Part shown: piece by piece, positions 13,177 through 26,504 of the stretch
Numbering within the stretch: the first letter of the stretch is position 1
Layout: every line of letters begins with the position of its first letter
From: Enoplolaimus lenunculus
Lineage: Eukaryota > Nematoda > Enoplea > Enoplida > Thoracostomopsidae
Direction of reading: 5' to 3'
Assembly (NCBI GenBank): GCA_030248215.1
Contig: JASANG010002774.1
Location: forward strand, 62,001-126,000
Length of the DNA: 64,000 bases
Notes under the pieces: model-generated
What the model was told of the DNA's origin: nothing
Seen by the model: the letters and a program-made list of their open reading frames with translations, nothing else
Database searches by the model: none
Translations under genes and position numbers: made by a program

Positions 13177-15221
13177 GCATGGTGATCTCACATCAAGTAT
13201 ACAAAAAAGTAACCATTGCTTGAATATGAAAAGTTGTTCTATGCACGTCATTTTTGTGTGCTCGATATAGAAACTTCAGGCAGGAATATATTCGTTTTAA
13301 ATTGATATTGATGCAACAGATCCAGGGGCGTGTAGCCAGAAGAAGGGCTAAAGCGGCTATCCATGGTACTTCTCCAATGACTGACAAATATGTTTGTGTT
13401 TATTACTAAATGCTAGTTGAGACAGACTTAAAAACCATGTGACTTTTGTGTAAGTGTGATATGGCCCTTCGTAAAACCATAAGTCTGGTTGTGCTCATGA
13501 TGTGATCGATCAAGTGATGAAAATTGTGGCGAGCTAAGAAATAAGGTTTTTTGCGTCGGTGTCATGAATGAATGAAGGTTTTCTTGACAGCATATAGCAA
13601 ACACACACGTGTGTGTGTGCGTAGCTTTCTTTTAATAAAACTTGGCCAATCAGGTTGCTGCGGCTTTATATTCTTTGAGAGCGTAGGAAGGAACTATCAG
13701 AGAGATCGATACTAATAATCAAAGCGAAAGGTTTATAGCTTCAGGAAATATGATACGCAGTGGATTTATTCGAGCCTACGCATCGAATAACTATGATATT
13801 GACAGAAACTTTGCCATGATTTCATTTCGGGGCGATAATTTAGGATGAAATTTTTCTTGACCTTTGCATTGTTATTTCACCGGCTGTAAAAGTGCGTTTT
13901 TCGAGTCTGTCGACGAAGTTTGTTGCGATATGTCGCACCTACACCCCTTGTTGTATACGTACGCTCCTGAATATTGATCAAGTGTATATATCATCTACTG
14001 CTACAGTTGAAGGGTTCCATTTCAGGGCGCATACAAGAGGAGATAAGCGGATATCTGTCCTTGAAATTCCAGGTGAAATCTGAAAAAGACACTTCAATAG
14101 GCTTTAGAATTACACAGCTGAACCGCAGAAACCAAATGAATTTTCTTGTTCGCTACCGTTCGCTCCCAAAAAACTTTAACGTGAAATAAATTTCGTCCTG
14201 AAATAAAATGCTGCCTACATTCCTGGTTGCAGTTTATTATGGAGCAGTGTTAAATTTTGACATTTTTACTCTTTGCATCTCTATGTCAATTTCATATCCA
14301 CGTTTAATCGTTGAACAAAATGCGTCTAAAATAGCCAGTCATTACGTAAGCTTGTTGAGAGGAGAGCATATATATGAATTTCAACAAGGATACCACCTAC
14401 GCAGTTAACTAGTGATACGATAAATCCTTTTTACGGGCGTAACTGATGAATTGTGTCGTTCAAAAAGACGTCAGCGGCGATTGAATTTGTTACTAAGCTC
14501 AGATATGCAAATATTTCCAAAACATATAAGTTTAGAATAAATGCCCGCTGTGGGAGATAACAAGAAAGATAATAATATACCTCTCAAGTTTTGCATACCA
14601 CCGTTTAGTTTTAGCTAAGATGCAAAAAAATTCTTCGCAAAACGGTGCCACCCAAAAATTACCAAGTCTTTTTACTGTGTGTTTGTTTGGTTTACTGAAA
14701 ACTTTCACACAGTTTCGCTGATAGCTTGATTGCTCAGTTAACCATCGCGTGTTATTATAGATACCTTAAATCTTTATCTGACGTGTTTCTCAAAGCATAT
14801 TGTTCCTAGCTAAGTAATCATTTGCTCTGTGTCATTTTTGGAGATTACTCATTCCTGGAAGTACATATATATAAGCTAGTGCTGTTTGAGCTGTTTAATT
14901 TATAGTTTGTAAAGATTGTGCATAATGACAACTTTTTTTATATAATGTAATATCACCGCATGACAGTCATCGGTAAAAACACTACACCTTTGTACGACAA
15001 AGGGCGAGATGAAATTGCAATATTTGATTCACTGTACGTCGGTCACATATAATTTGTTTTATGCCTCTACTCTATATTTTTCATCAGGATTTTTTAGTTA
15101 TTCTATGTTTGAACGGTTATTTTGTGTATGCAAACGAAAATGAACCAATTTTAGTGTGAGTGATGCTTATTCTGTGTGCGGCTAAACTGCTATTCACAGA
15201 AATGCAGGTGGGGTCCATTGT
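13177..15221. other. No gene recognised
   Basis: Overlapping open frames of 63-71 codons at 13892-14408 have no recognisable domain. A short (gt)n run lies near 13603. No gene can be supported. Confidence 0.5.
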
Positions 15222-15631
15222 CAGAGTGCAATCGGAATTACAATTTATCGGAAGCGGAATTTGAAAAAATGGCCGAGGTACGGAATGCGGAACCCCTATC
15301 TATTTAATGAAAAACAGTTTATTTAATAGATTTCTACACACTGAGTTCAGCGGTACCATTTTAAGACTGCAGGGTCCCCGGTACAAAAGTTATGTCCCTT
15401 TAAACTTCAATTTTTCACAAATATAAAACATGTACACACGCCAACCAAATTTGTTAAACGAATAAACCTGATAAAGCTTATATATACTTTTTACAAACAT
15501 GTTGAAATTATTTCATTTTTATCGTCGTTTTTTAGTAAAATATTTTAATTTCCACCTATGAAAAGTAATACTGGAATTTTTAATTCCGGTAGAAATTTAC
15601 CGGAACCGGAAGGTGAATTCCAGTTGCTCCG
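15222..15631. mobile_element. MITE with ccggaattccgg-rich ends, copy 2
   Basis: It opens cagagtgcaatcggaattac and closes with ccggaaggtgaattccagtt then gctcc. The layout matches the copy at 37116-37536, including an interior gtttattac..ccggaatttttaattc stretch. Diverged, with no legible target duplication. Confidence 0.65.
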
Positions 15632-15651
15632 TGTCCACTGAGCGGAGGCAA

Positions 15652-16150
15652 AACTGCTTTTCATATTGTCCCTTGGCTGGCGTTTGCCCATAAACGGTCG
15701 CATTTCAAATTGTTTTCATATATGAGCTCTTCATGACTTTTCGGAATCATATAATACACAAATATAAATTTTTGAAAAATTCAATTTTAACAACCAAGAC
15801 CCCCCTTGACACCTAAATAAATTTTTGTCAAAACATTATACAAGTTATATATTATTCGACGCGGCTTGCGGAGCTATGTCGAATGGTGTTAAATTTTCAA
15901 CGATCAGAAGATTGGCCCACGAGTTATGGTTCAATAATTGAGTTGGCTCCGTATCAAATCGCTGGCAGCGCACCAAAGCCGTTATTTGACCATAACTCGA
16001 TAACTAATTGTCTGTTCGAGAAAAAGTTAGCACCATTCGGCTCAGCTGAATAAGCTGTGTTCAACGATATATAATTTGTTTACGAGACGTCACAGGAACC
16101 TCAAATATGCAAAAGTTTTCGAAAGCCCATCATTTTTGCGCAGCAGATGC
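15652..16150. mobile_element. hAT-like MITE, gggtctttttcgg family, decayed copy
   Basis: The tggcgtttgcccataaacgg block near the left and its inverse near the right, plus the interior ttatttgaccataactcg stretch, match the copies at 7691-8146 and 8249-8784. The outermost termini are lost or too diverged to place exactly. Confidence 0.6.
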
Positions 16151-17309
16151 ATCATGAGTTATTTTGTGAGACTGGATGCGGCTGCTAGAAAAAAATATAC
16201 GTACTGTTTTCAAGGGAATAGAGATTTCAATTCATTATTCATATCTACGTAAATAAACAACACCTGTTAGCTTGCGTAGTGACGCTTAAAATGTGTTTAT
16301 CGCGCAAAAGCTTGAGCAAATTATTCCGCCTCGAAACTAAAAAGATAAGAGACAGCCAGCGAAAAAGTCATTTGCAAATTCCTGCCGCGCGTATAATTTA
16401 TGCGTATCTGGCTATTGCAAGATTTGCTAAAAATAGAATTTACTATCGTGATCGCTAAAAACAGATTATTTAAATGACAATATACATCTTACTGTTTCGC
16501 TATAAAACGCCTCTTCACCACGTTATAGTGCCCAATTCGGTACTAATCGAAATATTATATTTAGCTTGAAAAAAATGATAGATCATCACCATCACCTATT
16601 TAGGTTCGTTTTACTTTGTTCTTAAGAAATTACGAGGCATTATGTGGTTCTTGTACATTTTTCTTCTACAGTATTCATATTTTCTTAACTTAGGGTAAGG
16701 CGTTTGACTTAGGGCTAGGCTTACGTTTAGAGTTAGAATTAGGCTTATATGTCATTGGCGGTTTCAGGATTATTTTGTGGGGCGGGTCGGGCTTTTAGAT
16801 GTTATTTTAGATATTTTAGACCATGTAATAAAATAGCATTTTATTCTAAAAGTTTAACGGTTTGCTAAAATTTTTGGGGGGCGGCGGTTGCTTCCTGCCC
16901 GCCCTTCTGTCTGTCACCACACATGATACATATACACATAATTACTGTTACTGTGTTTTCAGGTTTATATGGAAAGAAAATGGTTACTTTATTATTTGAT
17001 TATATATCATTATCCGGGTATTAAGACCACTGGATTAAACTTAAAGAGTAAAATAGTAAAGCGTAAACATTGACGTAATACCCGTCTTTGGAATTGCGAA
17101 AACAAAAAAATAATAGTATAATCCGTACTGCAAGCGTTTGTTTTTTACTGCAACGGATTCAAAGTGTTTTGGTTGGCAAACTGTGACAAAAACATTAATA
17201 GCCACACAAACTTGAAACAACCTTGAGTTTAAATACGCTCTCCTACGCTCTCGGTTAGTTAAATCGTACAATTCTATAAACATTTTTAACTCTCGCAAGC
17301 GCTATATTC
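16151..17309. other. Upstream of the phosphatase gene, no exon recognised
   Basis: This stretch should hold the promoter or an earlier intron of the phosphatase gene. I could not find a rhodanese-like (MAP-kinase-binding) exon here. Around 16690-16750 there is a loose run of ttaggg and ttaggct words. Confidence 0.5.
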
Positions 17310-17904
17310 ATGCTGTCGTTGTCTATTCCATGCAGTGGGGTACACGGAACTCGAGGTTATGCGAAAAGTTGTATACTTAATTATATTCCGCTATTCTCAA
17401 CCCAGTTTCATGACGCCGAGATGAGAGATGAAAAATCGAACGATTTTAACCAGTTTGAGTCTACTTCTGACGTGTTCGCCGGCGGTATTGGTCAGACTGA
17501 AGGGTGTCTAAAAGCTTCTCGATATCGAACATGCTCTAGTGGGAGCGAGCATCATTCAGAGGTCCCGCGAATTCACGGTTCCCGGCCTGTAGATGAATTG
17601 ACCGAGGACCAAAACAGTTCGTTGTTTAGCTTCAAATCAGTGACTAGTTCAAGGAAACGCTCAACTAATGACGACGGTGAGAGTGAAAATATTTCTGGTC
17701 ACAGCGGCTCAATGCTCAACCCAGAGGAGGCTGCGTCTTCAAGTGCCGCTCGGCTGAAAGAGTGTCTTTCGTTTCCTTTAATTCGACGGCGAGCAGCTAC
17801 CGCTCGGCGACGCCAACGCTCTGGTCAACAACAACAGCAACAACAAGAACAAGAACAAGAACAACAACAACGACAACAACAACAACAAGAACAACAACAA
17901 CAAG

Positions 17905-17939
<35 letters not shown>

Positions 17940-19907
17940 AGTCAGTCCATTCAGTGCTGTGAAGACGATGTAGATCAAAATTCCTCAGCCATTTGTTCCC
18001 AATCGAACACCACCGTCAACGATTCAAATCTCGTCATTCCGTTATCGTTAGATTTAAGTTTTCTGTTCAGCAGACGCGGCTCTGAATCTGGGGGTGAGAC
18101 AGATGATGGGCATTGCGAAAGTGACCTTATAAAAGAACAGCAGTCAAGAACCACGACTTCATTCAGTGTACAGCGACCAAAAACGGCATCCGTTCCTATA
18201 CGTTCAACTGATATGAGCATTGACAAAATTAGTACTTCATCGGTATACTCATTTCCATCAAACGTGATCTCGAACACCGCGCAGACTGCGTCTATGATGA
18301 CACTACCCGGTACGACCACGCGTATATCGTCGACCGCTAGCGAAACTATCAAATCACTTTGCACAACACGACCAAAACTTCACACTAAACCAAACGGACC
18401 ACCTCGAACACTCAACACTGACGCTGTTGCTAATTCTACTCAACAACCATTGGCAAAACGTCGACGTCTGTTGCCTCAAAACTTTAAGCTTGATACACAA
18501 CTTCCGTTGTCACCAACTGCATTATCTCCTTCGCAACATCATAATCAATCGTGCAATAATTCCATAGCTAATGATTCAGTACCGCAATCGCCATCCAGAA
18601 CGTCTGCGCTACATTCGTCGACCCCTGTTCGCATTGTGCCGCATTTGTTTCTTGGCAACGCAGTTGCATCAACAAATGAACCTGTTCTGCGTGAGCTCGA
18701 TATTCGGTACATTTTAAACGTTACACCGAATTTGCCTAACTATTTTGAATCAAATAAAAGCTATCGGTATTTGCAAATTCCGGCCGTCGATCACTGGACA
18801 CAAGATTTGTTGCCGTATTTCAAACAAGCAATCAGCTTTATTGGTGAGTTTGGGAACATGATTGTTGAGGGGCGTGATGTGGACCAGAGGGATTAAAACA
18901 CGCGAACAATCAAAGCGCACCAAACAATTTTTTAGCACATCAGTAAAAAGTATTGTCTAGTAGTTTAGTCATCTCCATCCACCCCTGCAGACGGCGTACC
19001 GTCTTGAAGCACGTTGTTATAGACGATAGCGATTTTTTTTGCCAGAGCCGAAGAAGGATATGCAACCGCACCCTCGTAGTTAGGTATACACGAAAAGCTT
19101 TACCTTCCATAGTTGAAGCCTGAAATCTAAGACCACGATTTTGTGCTCTACAGCTCCATTTACACGCGCAAGTTTTTATAGGGAGATCTCGCAGCAGCAA
19201 TTTGTACGTGAAAATTATTCACACAAAAAATTTGCAGCTAGAACTTGACCGTGCAAGTTTTTCCAGCGAGAATGTTGCGGCTGCAAGTTTTTGCTGCGAA
19301 AAGTTGCACTTGCAAATTGCAGCTGGGTGTTCTCGCGGCAAAAACTTGCACGTATGAATGGGTTTTAAAGGGTATCGTTTGCAGTCTGCTTTTTATTGAC
19401 AGGTTTCACAGTACGCAAGCAGACATTGTTTTACCCAGCGAAATCACTTGAAAACTTTCTGACTATCCAATGCAGTGTTATTGGAATTTCAGTGAGCTTT
19501 ATTAGCACAAAATTTGTTAATTAAACACATGGTTCGTAATTTTAGAAGAAGCTCGTTCACACGGCTGTGGCGTTCTCGTTCATTGCCTTGCCGGAATATC
19601 GCGTTCTGTCACAATGGTTGTTGCGTATCTAATGGCTACACTTGATCTTACGCTAGACGCAGCGTTCGATATGGTAAAACGTGCGAAATCGAACATAGCA
19701 CCGAATTTTCATTTCATGGGACAATTGTTGGATTTCGAAAGGCAACTTGCGCAACGTAAGCAACAAACGCCACAACTTGAGCAACCAAAACGCCAACACC
19801 AGCAGCAACAGCCAAAGCTAGAAATGATATCGCAATCGGAGGGACAACCACAGTGTGGATCTCAAAATGACAATAAATGTTTGCTTGATAACAATAATAC
19901 ATCTTAA
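17310..19907 (+). CDS. Dual-specificity MAP-kinase phosphatase, DUSP6/7/9 (MKP-3/LIP-1) class
   Basis: Two visible exons, 17310-18843 and 19546-19907, are joined by a 702-bp GT-AG intron (G|GTGAGT; ttttag|). The join closes a glutamate codon in the family's FI(D/E)EAR sequence and gives 631 residues from this start. Residues about 440-600 form the phosphatase domain: [11 protein letters not shown], general acid Asp494 in DHW, then HCLAGISRS with Cys525 and Arg531. The tail [19 protein letters not shown] is diagnostic of the ERK-directed DUSP6/7/9 group, cytoplasmic enzymes that remove Thr and Tyr phosphates from ERK. Residues about 60-440 are low-complexity, with a glutamine-rich run near 172-210. 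The usual N-terminal rhodanese domain is not visible. A good acceptor (ttgtctattccatgcag|) ending at 17335 makes it possible that this is an internal exon and the true start lies upstream; Met at 17421 is another candidate. Family call sure, start unsure. Confidence 0.92.
17822..17940 (+). repeat. CAA-rich microsatellite encoding poly-glutamine
   Basis: An almost pure caa run with scattered gaa, cag and cga codons. In the phosphatase frame it encodes about 38 residues, nearly all Gln with six Glu and one Arg. It is translated as part of the linker before the catalytic domain. The long leucine-rich frame on the opposite strand is a shadow of it. Confidence 0.95.
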
Positions 19908-21617
19908 ACTGTGTATATATTATTCTAAATCAATTGGTTTGAGTTTCTATTTAGGGTCACGCTTTACAGCTATTGCTATTAACTGAATATTTATACGATG
20001 TTATGGGCTGCTCGAAAACAAGGGCGCCGGCAGTGGCACCACCTTAATTCCCCAAGAGACCAAAGCTCATATACGGAAAAAAACTAAACACATTTGCCTT
20101 TCAACGATTTTCCATGCATTTAAGCTTAGACATTCGGCACCACTAAATTACTCGCAAAATAGAAAACCACACACAGTGTTTATCTTTATTGGTTTAATAC
20201 GGCTAATACGAGGTTGCTTATTATATGTGTTTTCATCTTTGTTGATTATCAATGACCATACTGGTATGCTGTACTTGATTAGTTAAACTTTTGGCATATT
20301 TAGCATATCAGTTTGCTCTTGTACTCTTTGCCCACATGCTTACGCTCAGGTTTGGGCTTAGATCAAAAGCTTACGCAAACGTTATTGCTTCGACTTACGT
20401 AAATCGAAGGCTGTATGCAAGAAAGTGTCCAAAATCCATTAATTTGGGTATTCGAGATTAGTAGTCTATAGCAATGTACATAAAATATCTAGTAGTGTCG
20501 ATACCAAGTTACAAACATGAAAGTGTCATAGGAGAAAATACTGATCAGAAACGATAAGTATTGAGCGGTCCAAGTCACCATGTGGCTTATTAGACCAATA
20601 AGGCCCGTCTGTTTTTTATTACGACGTACTTGTGTATAATTATGCCGATTACCATATTTAGTCACAGCCGTTATTAGTCGCAATATCTGATTTATTTTAT
20701 TTGTTAATTAAAAACCTGTGTATTTTGGGCTGTGTCGTTTGAAACAATATATGTGGTAGGCAGTCCAAATTGCAATTCAGTTCAATTCCGAACTGTGCAA
20801 AGTTCAAAGCGGAATTTTACGACTTCGATTGGCCCAAAGCAGAATTACCACTTTGGCTGGCCCAAAGCGGAATCATGTCTGATAAATCTGCGCGTTTTTT
20901 GACTCCTTTACGTAGTAATACAAACTATGTGTGATAGCCAACAGACAGCCATTCAGCAGCTACTTGTATTTGAGTATGCCATTAACGTGGCAACAACCGC
21001 AAGGCGTGCACTTATAGCAGAGAAAGAATTACGCAGCAGGCTAGCCCAAGTCGTATTAATTTCGCCCTGGAGTAGCCCAGTTCGGAATTGGGCTGAATTA
21101 CATCTTGGGTGACTACGACATATAACCTATACAATTGCTAAATTTATATCAATATTTTAGTTCAAATTGGAGTTGGAACTTTCACGTCTAATAAAGTAAC
21201 ATGGCCTAAACTTCTAGGATAATACAATTGTTCCGATATCCCAAATGAAAAAAAACAAGCGCTTAATTTTGATTTATCAGTTTTTGCAAATATCTGTAAT
21301 GCGTTTTAGTATATCGTTTGTCTTTACGTTTATGTTTTACGAAATCTTGGCAATTTTTTTCTCAAAATTGTGCCAAAAGTTAAAACGAACCCGAGTCGAA
21401 CAGATAAATTTTGTAAAAGCTATGTCAAAATTTCACTACCGAAATCGGGCAAAATTTCTACCGGAGCTGGAGCCGGAGGTTGATTTTATGCAGAAGCACC
21501 AGGCAGACATCCGGTTGTGCCCTGATAATATGCCTTTTATATATTGTTTTGTCAAATTTGTGATTTTTTACGACCCAATGTGTCTAGCAACCGAGTAATT
21601 ATCAAAAATAATATCAA
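19908..21617. other. Downstream of the phosphatase gene, no further gene recognised
   Basis: The first part should be 3' untranslated sequence, but no polyadenylation signal can be placed with confidence. At 20765-20880 a short motif (ggcccaaagcggaat) recurs. The open frames have no recognisable domain. Confidence 0.5.
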
Positions 21618-21712
21618 CACTATAGATGGGCACCGGATATGAAAAATATCCGGAAATGTATTCGAAAAGAAACGTGTATCCGGATATCCGCCGGATATAC
21701 GAAATGCTATTC
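21618..21712. mobile_element. One end of a ggatatccgg inverted-repeat element
   Basis: atagatgggcaccggatatg followed by several atatccgg words matches the termini of the 2.36-kb element at 41264-43621. Only this end is recognised here. Confidence 0.6.
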
Positions 21713-21982
21713 TGTATATAATTGTTTAGAATAATTTTCATTGTTCAGACGTTTGCATAAAGCCGTACAAACAGTTTATATTGCAAAAGCAATATAAAAC
21801 AATTTACGCAATGATTTCAAAAGTAATTAATTTCTTAAAATTCACTCGAACTTCAAGCTGAGAACTTATTTTGAATTTGCATGCGTCGACTGAGTAGTTG
21901 CGGGAACAACGGCGTTCCGACATTAACACAATATTTTTATCAAAACCAAACGAGATTGAATCATGTTATTTTGCCATGGGTA

Positions 21983-22166
21983 CACAGCAAAAAATGGTGA
22001 GTCAAATTACTCTGTCCGAAATAAGCTCTACGGGACTACACAAACTGAGTCAAATTCGACTCCGCCAGACTCAAACATGCGATTCAGTCAGTCGAATTTG
22101 ACTCAGTTTGTGTAGTCCCGTAGAGCCTATTTCGGAGAGTCAATTTGACTCACCATTTTTGCAGTG
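21983..22166. mobile_element. Foldback MITE, gagtcaaa family, copy 2
   Basis: It runs from cacagcaaaaaatggtgagtc to the inverse tcaccatttttgcagtg. The arms both hold the ggactacacaaactgagtc block. Same family as 3215-3423. Confidence 0.85.
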
Positions 22167-22349
22167 TAAGTAAATGTTATTTACATATTTTTAACGAAGG
22201 GCCTAATCAACGATGTGAACACTGTTGTCCGTATTACAAGTTAACTTAAAACTAAATAATTTACTTGAAATTGATTGTCTCCCCCGCATTATTTTTTACA
22301 TTTTTCTTAAGCTTAATTCTTCATAAAAATGGTTCCCTGTTCCATTTAT

Positions 22350-22540
22350 CCCTACTGTCCAAAGTGTCTCTCTGTCTCATCTGTTCCACAGTCTCATCTG
22401 TCTCTATCTGTCCCACAGTCTCATCTGTCTCTATCTGTCCCACGGTCTCATGTATCCCAACTGTTTCATCTGCTCATCTGTCCCACTGACCCATTTGTCC
22501 ATCTGTCCAAACTATCCCAACGGTGCCATCTGTCCCAATT
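22350..22540. repeat. Minisatellite of ctgtccca/ctgtctca units
   Basis: Degenerate units of about 10-20 bp such as cagtctcatctgtctctatc and ctgtcccac. On the opposite strand the units read gtgggacag, the unit of the arrays at 40735-40905 and 62495-62585. The open frames through it are repeat artefacts. Confidence 0.8.
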
Positions 22541-22562
22541 ATATATTTTGTATGCACTTCAG

Positions 22563-22764
22563 CACTGCATAAAATGGTGAGTCAAATTGACTCTCTCCGA
22601 AATAGGCTCTACGGGACTACACAAACTGAGTCAAATTCAACTCCGTCAGTTAAACGTGCAACTCAGTGAGTAGAATTTGACTCCGGCGGATTCGAATGAC
22701 TCAATTTGTGTAATCCCGTAGAGCCTATTTCGGAGAGTCAGTTTGACTCACCATTTTTGGCAGT
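22563..22764. mobile_element. Foldback MITE, gagtcaaa family, copy 3
   Basis: It starts cactgcataaaatggtgagtc and ends in inverse with tcaccatttttggcag. It lies only about 400 bp from copy 2, in the same orientation-neutral palindromic form. Confidence 0.85.
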
Positions 22765-25700
22765 TTGGTACATTGCTGACCTGGGAAAGTGGGACAGGTA
22801 CTCCTGATACATTTCTGTCCGGGAAAATATAAGGAGCCAAATCGGCATTGTTTATTATATTAACCCTTTCACTCACAGAGTACGTCAACTTGCCGGAGTC
22901 GGAGTTGAGGCGAAATTTGGTCGTACAAATGATGGTTAATTAGTTAGTTTTAGCCAATATCTGCAATGTTGTTAAGTTGGTTGGTTTTACACTAATTTTC
23001 TGTGAAAATTCGGAAACTCTAAAGAAGAACGAAACGCGCTAAACAGATAAATTTTGCAAAATTATGCAAAACTTTACTACGGAAATTTTCGGATCCTCCG
23101 ACAAAAATTCAACCTTAGCCAGAGGCTGAATTTCTGCCGGAGCCATACCTCCGGTTGTACCCTGACATGCGGATATGCAGCAAAATCATAGAGCTGCGAG
23201 TTAAAGTATTTGATAAAGAAATACACCCATTTAATTTAATGAAACAATTAAAGCAAACAAAATATAATATCAAGAATTAATTTAATCTGCCAATACACAA
23301 ACCGTGACGTTTGCATGCACATTGCATGCTATTTCTGCGGTGTGCAACCAGACTATTGATCACACAGGAGATTCAGTTTTTGCGTTCTTTCTGGAAAAAA
23401 TTAGTTCTTGTACAAAATTTTCAGGTACAAAGCTACCGGAGACGTATTACCTCGGGCCAAATTTTCTGCATGCCATAACACTTGTTGACAAAACTGGATA
23501 GCACGGAGTCTGAGAAAATTACATTGAAACAAAAACCTATAACACAATACCGTTGATACCACCAGGGATCGATCAGATATATATTAACTTTACAGGATAC
23601 CGGAACCGGACAGTAAAATGTTGTATTGGTGCTCATAATTCCCCCACCCCGGAAAGATTACGCTAGGAAGTTACAGCGTAATCTGTCTCCCCGCATATCC
23701 CCCAACCCGCAAACATCACTCTAACGTAATATTTCGTCCGAAAACCAAGTTTAAATCTGCGTCAAAGATGATAACCCGCAAGATTTCCTTCCTGAAAACT
23801 TGTGCTAACGTTATATTTCTGCATTGCAAAGCTTCACTGGAAAACTTGCAAAAATTTCTAACGCTATAGAACAATGGGCAGTGGTGGGGTCGCAAAATTA
23901 GGCAGCGTTCACAATAACATTTCCCAGCTGCGCACAAAAAACGTCATATGGTTGGGTTAACGCGTGACAATTTTCAAAATTGCCACTCGTTAACCCTACC
24001 CTAACACTGAAAACGTATATAACCTTATCCTAACGCGTGTCACTGATCCGTCTATGACACTTGATAGGGTAGGGTTGACGCACATTTTCAACTTACATAT
24101 ATGTTGAAATACATAACACGTAAAATTAATGTGTGCACAGCAGGAATACGCATAACAATTTATTTAATTTTTATTGCTCATGTTACCCTTCTGTTACGCT
24201 AATTGAACAACCAGCGCTTGTAAGAGAGCTAAGCCAAGTTTGTGACATTTTTGATATAGTTCGACGCCTAGGCTTATCACGCGAGTAAAACCTGCGCAGT
24301 GAACTAACTTTTGTTTCTGCGGGAAAAAAGTACGCGAAGTGACCAAAGTTTCTTAGCTAGCATGCTTTTTCCGCGGAAAAAATAGCGCTCGCGCAGATTT
24401 TCTGGTGGAAATTACGCTTGAACACCGGAACCAGAGTTCAACCGGATATAGGATCTAAATGGGTACACTGTTGGAAATATGGAAGTATTTGAGTCGTGCA
24501 AAATATGTATTTATGGATGTACGATTAATTTAATTGTTGGCTTATGATATTTGTAACGATAGCCGCCAATATTTGGTATCCAGTACTTAGGTTTATACCG
24601 AATACAAATGTCGGACTTTTGCCGGATATTAAACCGGAAACGGATATCCGGTCAATTCCTGGACACAATAGCATGCAACCGAATCTTACCAACGTCTCTT
24701 GACTGAATATCTTAAACATTCATTACCGCGACCATTTGGATAGAGGATTGAATTGTATCGTAATGCTATTTCAGCTGCATGCACGTGCACACGTGATTCC
24801 GAAACAATGAATAGTTCAAGAATCGCACCAAATATTACAATCAGATACAAATACTGAAGAAAGATATGACCAGAGTAGTAATATCATATCGACACTGATT
24901 ACTTTTCAAACATCTTCTAACTGGCGTTTTGGAAAACTGAATAATCTGTTGACAAAACATTCTTATCTAGCAATATAAATTTCGAATACCTCAAAAATTA
25001 CAAACCTTTATATATTTTTTACTTTTCAACCGAGATCAGATTCCTGATGTCTGTAATTTTCCCATTCTTTCATGGCATAACATAGTAAATTTCGAACCTT
25101 TCTTATTGAAACACCTGCGTATATGTTTACATTTTTATTAGATTAAAATAAATAAAGCCTATACTACGTTTACGCATTAATTACTACACGAATAGTACAC
25201 AAAGACAAAAGCTAAACCCTGTCGCCAACCGTTTCAAACAACGAAATCTGTGTACTGCTAGACTTGAAGTAAAACGTAGAAGCACACGTCAACCGGCAAA
25301 CACATCTCTCGTTGAATATACTCGTTTCAATATTAACATAATCTGAAAACCTATTTGGTAGCGGAATCAGACATAAATCTGCCTGATACCAGCGGTAATC
25401 AATGTATTAATTTGTTAACAGATCTCCGCATTTTATACCTTCTGGATTAGCTGTTATACAATGAAAATTCGAGTTTGCAACATAGGCAAGTTTGAACTTT
25501 TATTGTTAGAAATATAAACCTGAGTTGCGGGAAGAAATCTTGCAAAACAAAGTTTTTATATGGCATAAATTAAGGTGTTAGCGTTACGGTCCGAGCAAAA
25601 GTTCAACCAAACGTTTTCTAGAGAACGCTACTGCCGCAACTGGGCACGCCAGCAGATAGTGCGCAGCCCCCATTGAAGAATTTCAACCCCACTTGTAAGT

Positions 25701-26207
25701 TGTGTGCAATTGGAATGTTGGGATAGAGAAACAGCAATAAGTTGGAAAAACATGTGTCATGCACATAAGTTGTCATTTAAGCAAAATAAGTAAGCATGTA
25801 TAAAAATTTCAGCGTAAGAGGTATGCACTTTACCTTTTACACATTTAGCACCATTTTATTTCTATCCTATATATCGTTAAATAACTTTTTTGAACACATA
25901 TTTAGAAAGCTTAGACTAAAATCTGACCGGTCCAAGATTTTAAATACGATCGATACGACATTTTATTCTATATGTGATCACAATTTAGAACAGGTTAAAA
26001 CACCTGCGCAGATAAATTGTTCCACACATATTAGTGAACAAGATCGTCGAGCGCTTCGCAGTTCATACACATGCAATTCTTGTATTTACGGCCAGCTTGA
26101 ATTGGTGGCGAAGTAGGCGCCAAATGCGCAAATTGTAACTCGAAAAATCACATAAACTAAACGTTGGTAAAAAGAATCGAGGGTAAAACAGACTTTTTGA
26201 TATTTTC
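22765..26207. other. Intergenic, no gene recognised
   Basis: Scattered ccggaa words around 23085-23160 and 24420-24660 look like remains of the ccgg-type MITEs, but termini cannot be placed. Around 23940-24100 gttaacgcgtgacaattttc and ttaaccctaccctaacac suggest another decayed inverted-repeat element. The 106-codon open frame at 25796-26116 has no recognisable domain. Confidence 0.5.
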
Positions 26208-26504
26208 CAGGGTTCCAACAGGAACTAAGTTTTACCGGAATAGGAACTGAATTTCTTTGCAAGAACCGGTACAGGAATTTGAAATAATTTTCGCCACCGA
26301 ATTATGTTTATTTAAAAAATTGAAATAATTGCAAAAACAACCATTTCGAAATGACAATTTTTCAAAAACAAAGTGTCCAATATTTAAATGTTTTGCATCA
26401 AAATCGCAAAAATTCCGCTTTCTACATTTTTACGCGCAGAAAAAGTAACAGGAATTGAATTTTACAGGAATTGCTGCCGAAGCAGGAAATCATGTGGAAC
26501 CCTA
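26208..26504. mobile_element. hAT-like MITE with 8-bp target duplication
   Basis: It opens cagggttccaacaggaac and closes atcatgtggaaccct. The flanks repeat ATATTTTC exactly (26200-26207 and 26505-26512). Inside, both arms carry runs of caggaatt and ccggaa. A related right-end piece lies at about 26790-26877 and an older relative at about 35500-35757. Confidence 0.8.

Noticed and set aside
17778-17978. Leucine-rich frame on the minus strand
   Set aside because: It is the complement of the CAA-rich glutamine tract of the phosphatase.
25796-26116. 106-codon open frame on the plus strand
   Set aside because: No recognisable domain, no splice partners, and length expected by chance in AT-rich DNA of this size.
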